A stretch of 10,320 nt of DNA from Verrucomicrobiaceae bacterium UBA7681 (GTDB lineage Bacteria; Verrucomicrobiota; Verrucomicrobiia; Verrucomicrobiales; Verrucomicrobiaceae), in the NCBI GenBank assembly GCA_002482965.1, contig DLGZ01000033.1:15841-26160 (forward strand). Direction: 5' to 3'. A program made the position numbers and the translations under genes. Positions 1 through 7,013 of this stretch are shown piece by piece; positions within the stretch are counted from its first letter, which is position 1, and each line of letters opens with the position of its first letter. Below the pieces are notes generated by a model, which did no database searches, was not told where the DNA came from, and was given only the letters and a program-made list of their open reading frames with translations.

Positions 1-209
1 TTGGGCTTGCCGAGCGTGCAGTCTTCGGGTGTGGGGAGTTCGCCCACGAAGTCGCGGATGATGCCATGCGGATCGACGAAGCGGCGCCAGAGTTCGGTGT
101 GTGCCTGGTCAACGGCCTGGGCGAGCGAGGGCGGCGTGGTGTCTGCTGCGGGCAGGAGTGCGTGTGATGCGAGCAGCAGGGAGGTGAGGGTGAGGAAGGG
201 GAGTTTCAT
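1..209 (-). CDS. Secreted protein of unknown function, 5' part only
   Basis: This is a minus-strand reading frame that starts with ATG at 209 and runs off the left edge, giving about 69 visible residues. It begins with a typical signal peptide: MKLPF, a hydrophobic stretch rich in Leu, Thr and Ala, and a likely cleavage site after LLPA, just before ADTTPP. The mature N-terminus includes the stretches ELWRRFVDPHGIIRDF and LPTPEDCTLGKP. I do not recognise the family with certainty. The combination of a signal peptide with an ordered, aromatic-rich start suggests a folded secreted protein rather than a lipoprotein, since there is no lipobox Cys. It lies 219 bp downstream of the PVC-type heme protein gene on the same strand, so co-transcription is possible but not shown. 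The start was chosen because the signal peptide begins exactly there. Confidence 0.7.
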   Translation of the reverse strand, partial: MKLPFLTLTSLLLASHALLPAADTTPPSLAQAVDQAHTELWRRFVDPHGIIRDFVGELPTPEDCTLGKP

Positions 210-211
210 GG

Positions 212-242
212 GAGGCTGCGGAGGATGCGGAGGATGCGGATT
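212..242. repeat. Short tandem 9-mer repeat
   Basis: Three near-identical 9-base units (gaggctgcg, then gaggatgcg twice) lie directly before the start codon of the leftmost gene, in its 5' untranslated region. The array is short and could be slippage in a G+C-rich leader. No function is implied. Confidence 0.5.
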
Positions 243-268
243 TGGAACCGGAGCGAAGTGGAGATAGA

Positions 269-292
269 CAGCCGCAGGCTGCCCCGAAGGGG
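269..292. repeat. Double mini-hairpin in the 429/209 intergenic region
   Basis: Two adjacent perfect hairpins occur here. The first is CAGCC-gca-GGCTG (269-281) and the second is CCCC-gaa-GGGG (282-292). They sit in the 219-bp gap downstream of the heme protein gene. No T-run follows on the minus strand, so a classical rho-independent terminator is not supported. The form fits a dispersed REP-like element. The rest of the gap shows nothing I can assign. Confidence 0.4.
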
Positions 293-428
293 TGAGCGAT
301 GGCGAATCAACGCGGCTGCGTTGGCTGCTGCTTTCGAGTGTTTCGTGGTATGCGTTTACTGACCGGCCTGCGGATAGCGGTAGCTGCGTTCGTTCCTCAC
401 TGCGCGACCGCAGTCCAGATGGGCGGCG

Positions 429-3353
429 TCATTTCTTGAACGCCTCGCCCTCAGGCTTCCCGGCGGCTTGGAAGAAGGCGAGGAGGTCGAGGATTTCTTC
501 TTTGGTGAGGGTGTTGAGGAGGCCGGGCATCATGGGGGAGAGCTTGGAGGTTTCCTTGGTCTTGATGTCGGCCTTGTTGATTTCCTTGGTGTCGGGCGAG
601 AGCATGCTGGGGCGGAGGATGATTTTGTCATCGGTGTCTCCCACGATGCGGCCGGTGAAGAAGTTGCCGTTTTTGAGGGTGATGTCGGTGTTGGCGTATT
701 GCTCGGAGATGACTTTCGAAGGCTCTATGAGGGCTTCGAGAATGACCTGCGGCGAGTAGCGGCTGGCGACGGCGGTGAGATCCGGGCCGACGGAGCCGCC
801 TTCATCGCCGATGCGATGGCACATGAGGCAGAGGGTGCCGTTCACGGCGTCCTGGCCCTGTGCGAAGTTGCGGCCTTTGCTGAGTTTGTCGAGATCGCCG
901 ATGAGATCGGACATCTGCCAGTTCTTCACGAAGGTGCGGTCCTTCTTGGGCTTCTTGAGCTTGGGTGCGGGCTCGATCCAGGAATCGAGCACGGGCTGCA
1001 GCGCGGCGAGTTCTTCGGGCGGCACGTTGGCCATGGCGGTGCGGCGGATCTTGACGAGGAAGTTGCCGAAGCTGGCGCCATCGCTGAAGTCGCGACCGGC
1101 ATCGGTGAACCACTTGAGGGTGGTCTCGGGATGCTGCGTGGTGGTGCGCTTCTGGGCCCACCAGGCGAAATACTGGCGGCGCATCTCCGGGGTCCAGCCG
1201 GTGGTGATGGTGCGCAGGGCGACGACGTAGTTGACCTGCTCTTCCTGCGTGGGTGCGGCGGCGAGGAGCTTGAGCGTGCGGGCGATGGTGTCGGGCGCAT
1301 CGAGCGCGAGGAGGGTCTGGCACAGTTCGCGATTGAGCGCGACGCTCTGCGCTGGGTAGAGCGGGCTGAGCAGCGCGATGATGGGCGCGGCGACTTCAGC
1401 GGCGGGCTTGCCCATGCGACTGATGGCGACTTCGATGACGCGGATGAGCTCAAGCTGCTGTTCCTGGCTCATGGCCTTCACGAGGGGAATCTTTTCGGAA
1501 TCTTTGAAGAGATTGGTCGGCGTGAGGGGGACCTTCGCGAGGGCTTTGAAGAGGTCGCCCTGGGCTTCGGTGCCGCCGAGGCGTGCGACGGAGAGGAGGA
1601 TGGTCAGCGCTGCGGTGGGGTTTGTTTCTGCCAGGGCGCGTGCCTTCCATGAGTTGATGGGCTGGCTCTCAATGGCGATGCGTGCGGCGTAGCGGATGAA
1701 GCGGTCTTTGCTGGCGAGATGCGGCCATGCACTGTCCACGGCGGCGGCGTCTTCGTGGCCGTGGAAGGCTTCGAGCTTGTGGCGCAGCGTGCGGGATTCA
1801 TCGCCTGCGACTTCGTGGAGGTCTGCGGGTGCGGTGGATTCGGTGCCTTCGTAGGTTACTCGGAAGAGCGCGCCCTGGGTGTGGCGGCCGCCGATGGTGA
1901 AGTACATCGCGCCGTCGTCGCCGATGGTGAGGCCGGTCAAATTGAGTGGGGTCTTGCCGCCTTTCTCGTTGAGTGATTTCGGTGCGACGAAGTTTTCCCA
2001 GGTGCCGCCGTAGCTGGCGCCCTGCGGTGTGAGATGCACGGCGATGAGGCGGCCATAGGTCCAGTCCTGGATGAAGAAGGCGCGCTGGTACTTGGCGGGG
2101 AATTTGGCACCTGTGCCGAAGCCGACGCCGGTGGGGCAGCCGATGCCGATGGTGACGGTGGCGGGCAGGCTGTCGTGGTAGTACTCAGGCCACTTGCTGG
2201 CGCCTTCGCGGAAGCCATGGTCTGCACCGCTGGTCACATGATAGACGCGCACCGGGCGGTACCACGGTGTGCCCCAGTCCCACTCCATGTCGCTGTCAAA
2301 GCCGAAGAGCTCGCCATCGTGATTGAAGGCGACGCCGTAGGTGTTGCGCTCGCCGCTGGCGACGAGTTCGCAGTTCTTGCCATCGGGGTCCATGCGGACG
2401 ACGAAGCCGCCTGGGGGCTTGCGGCCTGCGCCGAAGCCGTTGCCATCTTCGGCGCGTGGCAGCACGAGATCGTCCGCGTAGTTTTTGTGCGGGGAGGTGG
2501 GCAGCACATCGGCAGGCACGTCCACGAAATTTCCGCAGAGCACGTTGAGGTGCTTTTTGTCGGGATTGAGCAGGATGGTGTGCGCGCCGTGGTCGCCACC
2601 GCCGCCGCGCCATTCGCGGAGGAACTCGACCTTGTCGAAGGCTTCCTCGGCGGTGGTAGAGGTGCAGCGCCAGAGGCCATAGACACTCTTGCCATCGGGG
2701 CCATTGCCACGGCCATTGATGTAGAGGCTGTCAAAGGCGAAGAGCATGCCCATGACTTCGCTGAGCGGGATTTTGAGGATCTCGGCCTTGGTGACTTTGC
2801 CGTCCTTGAGCGTGAGGCGCGAGATCGGCTCTTTCGGTTCCGCGCCGAGGAGCAGGCGGCCTTTGGGATCTTTCGTGATGGAGATCCACGAGCCTTCCGT
2901 GGCCGCGTCCGCCTTGCGCACGAGCTCGACCTTGAAACCCGGCAGCGTGGCCAGCAGCTCGCCGGGATTTTCCGTGACGACGGCGACGGTCTTCGGCTTC
3001 GAGCCATCCGCAGGTCCATAGATGGCCTTGGTGATGACGAGGTGCTTGCCCGCAGGCGCTGCGATTTCCAGCTTGCGGTTCTCGCCCACATCGCGCGAGA
3101 CCTTCTCGTCGCCGAGGGTGTACTCGATGTGCAGTTTCTTCGGCACGCCTGATGCGGTGTCGCCAAAGAGATCGTTGCCAGCGGTGATCGAGAGCTTGTC
3201 ATCCTTCACCGCGCCCGCGACGACGGCGGTGACGTCCGTGGGGTCTTTGGCACCATAGGCCAACTCAGCCTGACCAAGGTACGCGAGGGCGAGTGCGAGC
3301 AGGGCGGACTTCAATCGAAAACGAGGCTGACTGCGGGAGGCTGGGTAGTTCAT
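429..3353 (-). CDS. PVC-type heme-binding CxxCH protein (membrane-bound dehydrogenase type)
   Basis: This is a large secreted protein, probably an electron-transferring dehydrogenase of the Planctomycetes/Verrucomicrobia family; its substrate is unknown. An N-terminal signal peptide with an Arg/Lys-bearing start and a Leu/Ala-rich core ends near residue 35 (AYGA). Residues about 40-130 look like a beta-sandwich domain. Residues about 135-503 form a sugar-dehydrogenase-like beta-propeller with family hallmarks: GGGGDHGAHT (250-259), DMEWDWGTPW (355-364), a GCPTG turn at 405-409, a DW pair at 430-431, and IGGRHTQGALFRV (487-499). Residues about 515-800 are helical, HEAT-like. The C-terminal cytochrome c-like domain carries CLMCH at 842-846 for covalent heme, and an MP pair at 942-943 near the C-terminus could supply the distal Met ligand. 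The gene is full length, with a TGA stop. There is no clear Shine-Dalgarno site before the ATG at 3353. Secretion implies action in the periplasm. The architecture is established for the family, but the biochemical role is inferred. Confidence 0.93.
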   Translation of the reverse strand: MNYPASRSQPRFRLKSALLALALAYLGQAELAYGAKDPTDVTAVVAGAVKDDKLSITAGNDLFGDTASGVPKKLHIEYTLGDEKVSRDVGENRKLEIAAPAGKHLVITKAIYGPADGSKPKTVAVVTENPGELLATLPGFKVELVRKADAATEGSWISITKDPKGRLLLGAEPKEPISRLTLKDGKVTKAEILKIPLSEVMGMLFAFDSLYINGRGNGPDGKSVYGLWRCTSTTAEEAFDKVEFLREWRGGGGDHGAHTILLNPDKKHLNVLCGNFVDVPADVLPTSPHKNYADDLVLPRAEDGNGFGAGRKPPGGFVVRMDPDGKNCELVASGERNTYGVAFNHDGELFGFDSDMEWDWGTPWYRPVRVYHVTSGADHGFREGASKWPEYYHDSLPATVTIGIGCPTGVGFGTGAKFPAKYQRAFFIQDWTYGRLIAVHLTPQGASYGGTWENFVAPKSLNEKGGKTPLNLTGLTIGDDGAMYFTIGGRHTQGALFRVTYEGTESTAPADLHEVAGDESRTLRHKLEAFHGHEDAAAVDSAWPHLASKDRFIRYAARIAIESQPINSWKARALAETNPTAALTILLSVARLGGTEAQGDLFKALAKVPLTPTNLFKDSEKIPLVKAMSQEQQLELIRVIEVAISRMGKPAAEVAAPIIALLSPLYPAQSVALNRELCQTLLALDAPDTIARTLKLLAAAPTQEEQVNYVVALRTITTGWTPEMRRQYFAWWAQKRTTTQHPETTLKWFTDAGRDFSDGASFGNFLVKIRRTAMANVPPEELAALQPVLDSWIEPAPKLKKPKKDRTFVKNWQMSDLIGDLDKLSKGRNFAQGQDAVNGTLCLMCHRIGDEGGSVGPDLTAVASRYSPQVILEALIEPSKVISEQYANTDITLKNGNFFTGRIVGDTDDKIILRPSMLSPDTKEINKADIKTKETSKLSPMMPGLLNTLTKEEILDLLAFFQAAGKPEGEAFKK

Positions 3354-3747
3354 GGATGGATCAGGACGAAGGCGGAATCGAGGTGAAAGCGGTGGCGCAC
3401 CTGCCGCAGGAGGCGGGTGGGTTCAAATGATTTACGGAGGGAGGCTGGGGGAGCTTGCAGGGGGATGATTGATGGGGGACCTAGTACTCGAATTTTCGAA
3501 CTGGCACTCTGCTATCAATAGCAATTGAAGCCGTTAACCTGGCGGATTCCGAGCCGCAGAGAGACGGATTTCATGCCGGTGCTGCGAATTCAGATGCAAA
3601 AAAAATCTGCCTGAAGTGATTAAATCTATCTGCTGGTGCTGAGGATGTCGAAAAACGTAAGCAACGGCAACGGGCATGATCCGCTAATTCAAGTGTTTGA
3701 AATGTGGAAAATGAAAAACAGGAGCGTTGGAGTAAATAGACTTTGTT
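3354..3747. other. Intergenic region, composition shift, small hairpins
   Basis: This is the divergent intergenic stretch between the heme protein (leaving leftward) and the DUF2971-like gene (leaving rightward). Up to about 3480 it has the host's G+C-rich character. From about 3481 it becomes A+T-rich, including a run of eight A at 3598-3605. It contains a perfect hairpin, TGCTAT-ca-ATAGCA (3510-3523), and a looser CAGAT/ATCTG pair around the A-run (3591-3609). Promoters for both flanking genes must lie here or nearby, but I could not pick out convincing -35/-10 pairs. I see no tRNA-like sequence and no convincing open reading frame. Confidence 0.5.
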
Positions 3748-4722
3748 ATGCAAATTAATTCTACATCCACAAGCACTCCTCAAGTCAGCCCATCTTCCGC
3801 AATTGAACCAGTCGATAGCGAGCAAATGAGCGATTACATTAAAATACTGGATGGTCCGCGAGGAAATCCGCCAGTTAGGGAAATCGCCGAACTGATTAAC
3901 ACGATTCTACAGAAATCAGGACATCGCATCAAGGTCTCACCTGAAAAACTATCCGGAGGACCGAAGGCTGTGTGGGAGCATTCAGATGGTCCCCTCTACA
4001 ATCTGATGATCGAAGATCTTTTTCCGACAATTGTCGGAGAGGTTGAAGTCTATCACTTTGCACCAAGAAAGGCTGCTCAAGGAATTTTGGAAAGCAGTCC
4101 ACCTAAACTGCGCCTAACAAGCATGACCAAACGAGTCTCGAGTGGCGGTTATAGCGAAGGTGAACTAACTGACTTCCTCGAGAAATTCGGATTTCCCAAC
4201 TTCACTTCAGCAACAAACAATTTGGATCAAATGGCGGGATCAAAATTTTACACCTCATTTGCGAAAGCCAATTTGAATGTGAGTGACGAGCAAAAGCTAT
4301 GGGATTCTTTCGCGAAAAAGGATGGGGCACGATTCAAGTTCAGGATCGGCGCTGCTGCACCCTATCATTTTAAAGAGATTAAATACGATCTTGACGGAAG
4401 CTCTGCGGAGATTTTCCGCGAGATAAACGAGTCCATCAGGCTACGACATGGCTACCAGATCAACTTCAATTCCTGGAGCACTTTTATTGGTTTTTATTTG
4501 GGACGTTATATGTATGAGAATGAATGCCGAATACTGCTGGATACCCAACAGATTCCTTCTGCCATTCCCATTAAACCAAATGCCCCCGAATACCCGTATT
4601 TTGAAGTGGAAATCGGGTCAGCCTGCGCAAATCCCAAGATTGAACTGCTAGAGGTCGTCTCAGATGAACCAAACCTGCCAATTATTTCGGGCGTCACATA
4701 TCGTCGCCGGAATGAAACGTAA
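3748..4722 (+). CDS. Divergent DUF2971-like protein
   Basis: This is a 324-residue cytoplasmic protein with no signal peptide or membrane segment. Features resembling the DUF2971 family appear in order. A VYHFAPRKAAQGIL segment (101-114) is followed by LRLTS, like the family's opening strand where a Tyr/His-rich motif precedes a helix. A TSFAK segment (169-173) comes before LWDSF (184-188), like the 'SFS...LW..Y' core. YENECRILL (256-264) matches the conserved 'YE.E.RI' motif near the end. The family's biochemical activity is not established, and members are often found in accessory and defence regions. The first 30 residues are Ser/Thr/Pro-rich and probably disordered, so Met27 (ATG at 3826) is an alternative start. 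The gene is clearly poorer in G+C than its neighbours (4201-4260 is 21/60 G+C against 39/60 at 5821-5880), which suggests horizontal acquisition. It is the only plus-strand gene here and converges on the nuclease-like gene. Confidence 0.72.
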   Translation: MQINSTSTSTPQVSPSSAIEPVDSEQMSDYIKILDGPRGNPPVREIAELINTILQKSGHRIKVSPEKLSGGPKAVWEHSDGPLYNLMIEDLFPTIVGEVEVYHFAPRKAAQGILESSPPKLRLTSMTKRVSSGGYSEGELTDFLEKFGFPNFTSATNNLDQMAGSKFYTSFAKANLNVSDEQKLWDSFAKKDGARFKFRIGAAAPYHFKEIKYDLDGSSAEIFREINESIRLRHGYQINFNSWSTFIGFYLGRYMYENECRILLDTQQIPSAIPIKPNAPEYPYFEVEIGSACANPKIELLEVVSDEPNLPIISGVTYRRRNET

Positions 4723-4725
4723 CTT

Positions 4726-4743
4726 GAGTTGTCAAAACAACTC
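4726..4743. terminator. Candidate bidirectional terminator hairpin
   Basis: A perfect 6-bp stem, GAGTTG / CAACTC with a TCAAAA loop, lies 3 bp after the TAA of the DUF2971-like gene. It overlaps the last codons and stop of the converging nuclease-like gene. On the plus strand it is followed by CTCTTT, a weak T-tract. Its position between two convergent stops suggests shared termination. The short stem and weak tail keep the confidence low. Confidence 0.4.
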
Positions 4744-5472
4744 CTCTTTCACCAGCCGCAGGTTCTGATTGAGGTAGAAGTAATCCGGTTCGTTGCGGGC
4801 TGCCCGGACTTGAATGTCGAACTCGGGCCGCTCGTGGCTGTTGGCATTGAAAAAGACGAGACCGATGCCGAAAATTTGTGCCAGGGCTGTGAGGCGGTCC
4901 TTGTCCTCCTGCGGGCTCGTGCTGGGAACGACGATGTAGCTGCGGTGGGAAAAGAGCTTGTAAGCGCAAGCCTGACCAAAGGCGGTGATGAGACCTTGAG
5001 TGTCAATTTTGATCTCGGCACTTGTGACTTCCTCCTGGAACTTGATGAGATCGTCCCGGCTGGCTACACGAACGCCAATGACGTCCGGCGTGCCCCATTT
5101 GTTGGCAAAGCGTGAGCCGCCGAGTGGGATGGCTTTTGTGCATTCCTCTAATTCGTTCTCCAGCCAGTCGGCAAAGGGTTGGTAGAAGTCTTCCTCTTTT
5201 ATCTTTGGTTTCTTAGCCGTCTCCACCGCAGCTGCTTCCTGTGCCTGGGTAAACTTGATGTGCCGGTAAAGTCCTTTGGTTACGACCTGGATGTCTCCAG
5301 GAAGATTTGTGCGGAACTTGTGAAGAGCACCGTGGACGGTGTTTTTGGGGATTTCAGGAAACAGACCGGCAATTGCTCGGTGCAAATCCATGTAGCGAAT
5401 TCCTTTTGGAGCATCAGCGACAAGTTCGTAGGCTTTGGTGCGGACTTTGGCAGTGCTGGTTGGCTCAGACAT
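4732..5472 (-). CDS. Winged-helix / PD-(D/E)XK nuclease-like protein
   Basis: This is a 246-residue two-domain cytoplasmic protein. Residues about 10-74 form a winged-helix domain of the HARE/HB1 kind: a helix with AYELVADAPKGIRY, a recognition-type helix around IPKNTVHGALHKF (41-53), and a wing ending in TKGLYRHIKF. A Lys/Glu/Ala linker (75-93) leads to a PD-(D/E)XK-like domain. GTPD (127-130) supplies the first acidic residue, SAEIKI (151-156) gives the E-x-K pair (Glu153, Lys155), and GQACAY (166-171) matches the Q-x3-Y motif seen in several such nucleases. Glu109 could be the helix-1 acidic residue. The active-site residues appear intact, so metal-dependent DNA cleavage guided by the winged helix is a reasonable inference, though its target is unknown. 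The gene lies 73 bp downstream of the esterase gene on the same strand and converges on the DUF2971-like gene. Sampled G+C (30/60 at 4981-5040) is lower than the surroundings. Confidence 0.75.
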   Translation of the reverse strand: MSEPTSTAKVRTKAYELVADAPKGIRYMDLHRAIAGLFPEIPKNTVHGALHKFRTNLPGDIQVVTKGLYRHIKFTQAQEAAAVETAKKPKIKEEDFYQPFADWLENELEECTKAIPLGGSRFANKWGTPDVIGVRVASRDDLIKFQEEVTSAEIKIDTQGLITAFGQACAYKLFSHRSYIVVPSTSPQEDKDRLTALAQIFGIGLVFFNANSHERPEFDIQVRAARNEPDYFYLNQNLRLVKEELF

Positions 5473-5545
5473 GGCCTATCAATGCCAGTCGCAGCGCATG
5501 AGGCAAGTTTCAATCGACGCTTGACTGATCTTCGGATGCTAAGTT

Positions 5546-6742
5546 TCACTTCCCGCCATTCAATATCCCCAGCACCTGCGGGATGATTTTGGCGGCGAAG
5601 AGGGCGTGGCCTTTGTCGTTGGGGTGGAGGCCGCCGAGGAGGCCGTTTTTGGGGGCGAGCGATCGGGCGACGGTGGGGCCGAGGTCGATGAGGGAGAGTT
5701 TTTTGTCGGTGGGATGGGTTTGCTGATGGGTGGCGACGGCTTGTTTGAGCTCTTTGGCGTAGTACTGGCCGAAGGGGATGAGGAGGATGATGTGGGCGTC
5801 GGGGGCGCTGCGGCGGAGGGCGGCGAGGCTTTGGATGATGCTGGCCTGGGTGTCGCTGGGGTTGGACTTGTGGAGGGCGTCGTTGGTGCCGTAATTGATG
5901 AGGATGAGGGCGGGCTCGTGGCCGGGCTGGCCATCGGCGCTGAGGTGGCCCTGGGAGTCGAGCAGGGAGTGGTTGTTGCCGTCGATCTTGTTCCAGCGGC
6001 TGGCGGCGTCGTTGTACTGGCCGCCGGTGCCGTTGGCGGAGTTTGTGATGACGTAGTAGCCAGGGACATCGCCGGGTGGGTTGTCGCCGGGATTGATCCA
6101 GCCGCTCCAGCCGCAGGCATTGATGCAGTATTCGTAGCCCTGGGTTTGCAGGGCCTGGCCGATGAGCTGGGAGTACGGTGAAAGCTCGGTGGCGCCGATG
6201 CCTTCGGTGATGCTGTCGCCGATGATCATGGCCCATTTGGCGGCGGGTGGAGCGGGCACGGGGCGGCTCTCGGCATCGAGCTGCAGGCCGGTGACGCGCA
6301 GGACATTGAGGCCGCTTTTTCCGGGGCTGCCCCAGCGCTCTTTTTGCTGCGATGACTGGAAGACGACGCAGAGCTCATGCGGGCCTGCGCGCTGGAGGTC
6401 TTCGATGAGGATTTCATTGGCGCAGGGGATCTTGGATTTCCAGACGCCATCGATGCAGTAGGCTATTTGAGGTCCTTTGAATTCGGGCGGTAAGGTGGAG
6501 GTGTCGAGCTGGAGCTTGGCGGTGGGTTTGGCGTTGGTGGTCTCCCATGTGACGCGGAAGTAGGCTCCGGCATTCCAGGTCTGGCGGAAGAGATTGCCGC
6601 TGCGGCCGGCATCGCCGGTCCAGTTGCCGGGAGAGAAAAGCATGGCGGGGGAATCGACGGAGAGGGTGACGGGGTCAGCTGCGTGCAGGGCGGCCAGCGG
6701 TGAGAGGATGAGGGTGGTGAAGAGTGTGAGAAGGTGCTTCAT
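5546..6742 (-). CDS. Secreted SGNH/GDSL hydrolase, CE2-like esterase
   Basis: This is a 398-residue secreted hydrolase, probably a carbohydrate or other ester-cleaving enzyme of the periplasm or cell exterior. The start at 6742 was chosen because MKHLL begins a clean signal peptide with cleavage after LHA (residue 21); the frame is open further upstream, but that part is not signal-like. Residues about 25-160 are beta-rich and resemble the N-terminal jelly-roll of carbohydrate esterase family 2. The SGNH domain follows: GDSIT with Ser177 as nucleophile, a Gly at about 214 in NACGWSGW (block II), GTND at 285-288 (block III), and HPND with catalytic His373 (block V). The Asp usually three residues before that His is Gly370, so the enzyme may work with a Ser-His dyad, as reported for some CE2 esterases. 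The gene is complete. The substrate is unknown. Confidence 0.87.
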   Translation of the reverse strand: MKHLLTLFTTLILSPLAALHAADPVTLSVDSPAMLFSPGNWTGDAGRSGNLFRQTWNAGAYFRVTWETTNAKPTAKLQLDTSTLPPEFKGPQIAYCIDGVWKSKIPCANEILIEDLQRAGPHELCVVFQSSQQKERWGSPGKSGLNVLRVTGLQLDAESRPVPAPPAAKWAMIIGDSITEGIGATELSPYSQLIGQALQTQGYEYCINACGWSGWINPGDNPPGDVPGYYVITNSANGTGGQYNDAASRWNKIDGNNHSLLDSQGHLSADGQPGHEPALILINYGTNDALHKSNPSDTQASIIQSLAALRRSAPDAHIILLIPFGQYYAKELKQAVATHQQTHPTDKKLSLIDLGPTVARSLAPKNGLLGGLHPNDKGHALFAAKIIPQVLGILNGGK

Positions 6743-6875
6743 GGAATGGGGTGAGTACGCAGCGTGGGGGTGTTTGCATGCGGGCTTTTGTGGTTGGGAT
6801 GTGTGGTGCGAGGGGGGGCGAGCCCGAAGGACTCCGCACATGAGTGGGGCCTTGTATGACGCATCTGCGAGGTAA

Positions 6876-6901
6876 GCCGCAAAGGCCATGCTGCTTGCGG
6901 C
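6876..6901. repeat. Inverted repeat, 7-bp arms
   Basis: Perfect arms GCCGCAA (6876-6882) and TTGCGGC (6895-6901) flank a 12-base loop. No T-run follows on either side. It lies about 110 bases past the TIR gene stop and may be a REP-like element or a weak transcript-end structure. Confidence 0.45.
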
Positions 6902-6931
6902 GCGCTGTGTGAACTGAGTCCGATCTAAGCG

Positions 6932-6961
6932 CGGGCCTCCTGCTGCGGGTTTGGAGGCCCG
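6932..6961. terminator. Inverted repeat, 9-bp arms, possible terminator of the TIR gene
   Basis: Perfect arms CGGGCCTCC (6932-6940) and GGAGGCCCG (6953-6961) flank a 12-base loop, about 50 bases downstream of the TIR gene stop. The stem is very G+C-rich and could stop or stabilise the transcript. No U-tract follows on the minus strand, so intrinsic termination is only a possibility. Confidence 0.4.
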
Positions 6962-7013
6962 GGCTCCCGGGATTGTTCTGCTTTGCGCGCGCTATGCCGA
7001 GATGTGTGCGGTC

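Larger units (their letters stand above)
6743..7013. other. Intergenic spacer with two hairpins
   Basis: This is the gap between the TIR gene stop and the esterase start, both on the minus strand. The half next to the esterase (6743-6889) is an open extension of its frame but has no protein-like features, so I treat it as leader. The remainder carries the two inverted repeats listed separately. I found no clear promoter and no additional gene. Confidence 0.5.

Noticed and set aside
468..1652. Long plus-strand open frame of 394 codons opposite the heme protein gene
   Set aside because: It is the antisense of a well-supported gene. Its translation is rich in Gly/Glu/Ala and has no domain signature, as expected from G+C-rich antisense.
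2034..3152. Plus-strand open frame of 372 codons
   Set aside because: This too is antisense to the PVC-type heme protein, whose domain motifs cover the whole interval.
2234..3202. Minus-strand frame of 322 codons overlapping the heme protein
   Set aside because: It is a shifted frame of the same gene, with a Ser/Arg/Pro-rich translation typical of out-of-frame reading.
3571..3825. 84-codon minus-strand frame in the A+T-rich intergenic region
   Set aside because: It overlaps the start of the DUF2971-like gene, has no start context and shows no protein-like composition.
3512..5483. Eight-base match CTATCAAT at both sides of the low-G+C pair, as a possible target-site duplication
   Set aside because: Eight bases over this distance can occur by chance, and no integrase, transposase or inverted ends accompany it.
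5280..6236. Minus-strand frame of 318 codons spanning the esterase and the nuclease-like gene start
   Set aside because: The translation is Arg/Pro/His/Gln-rich, it overlaps two genes with clear motifs, and it lacks any recognisable domain.
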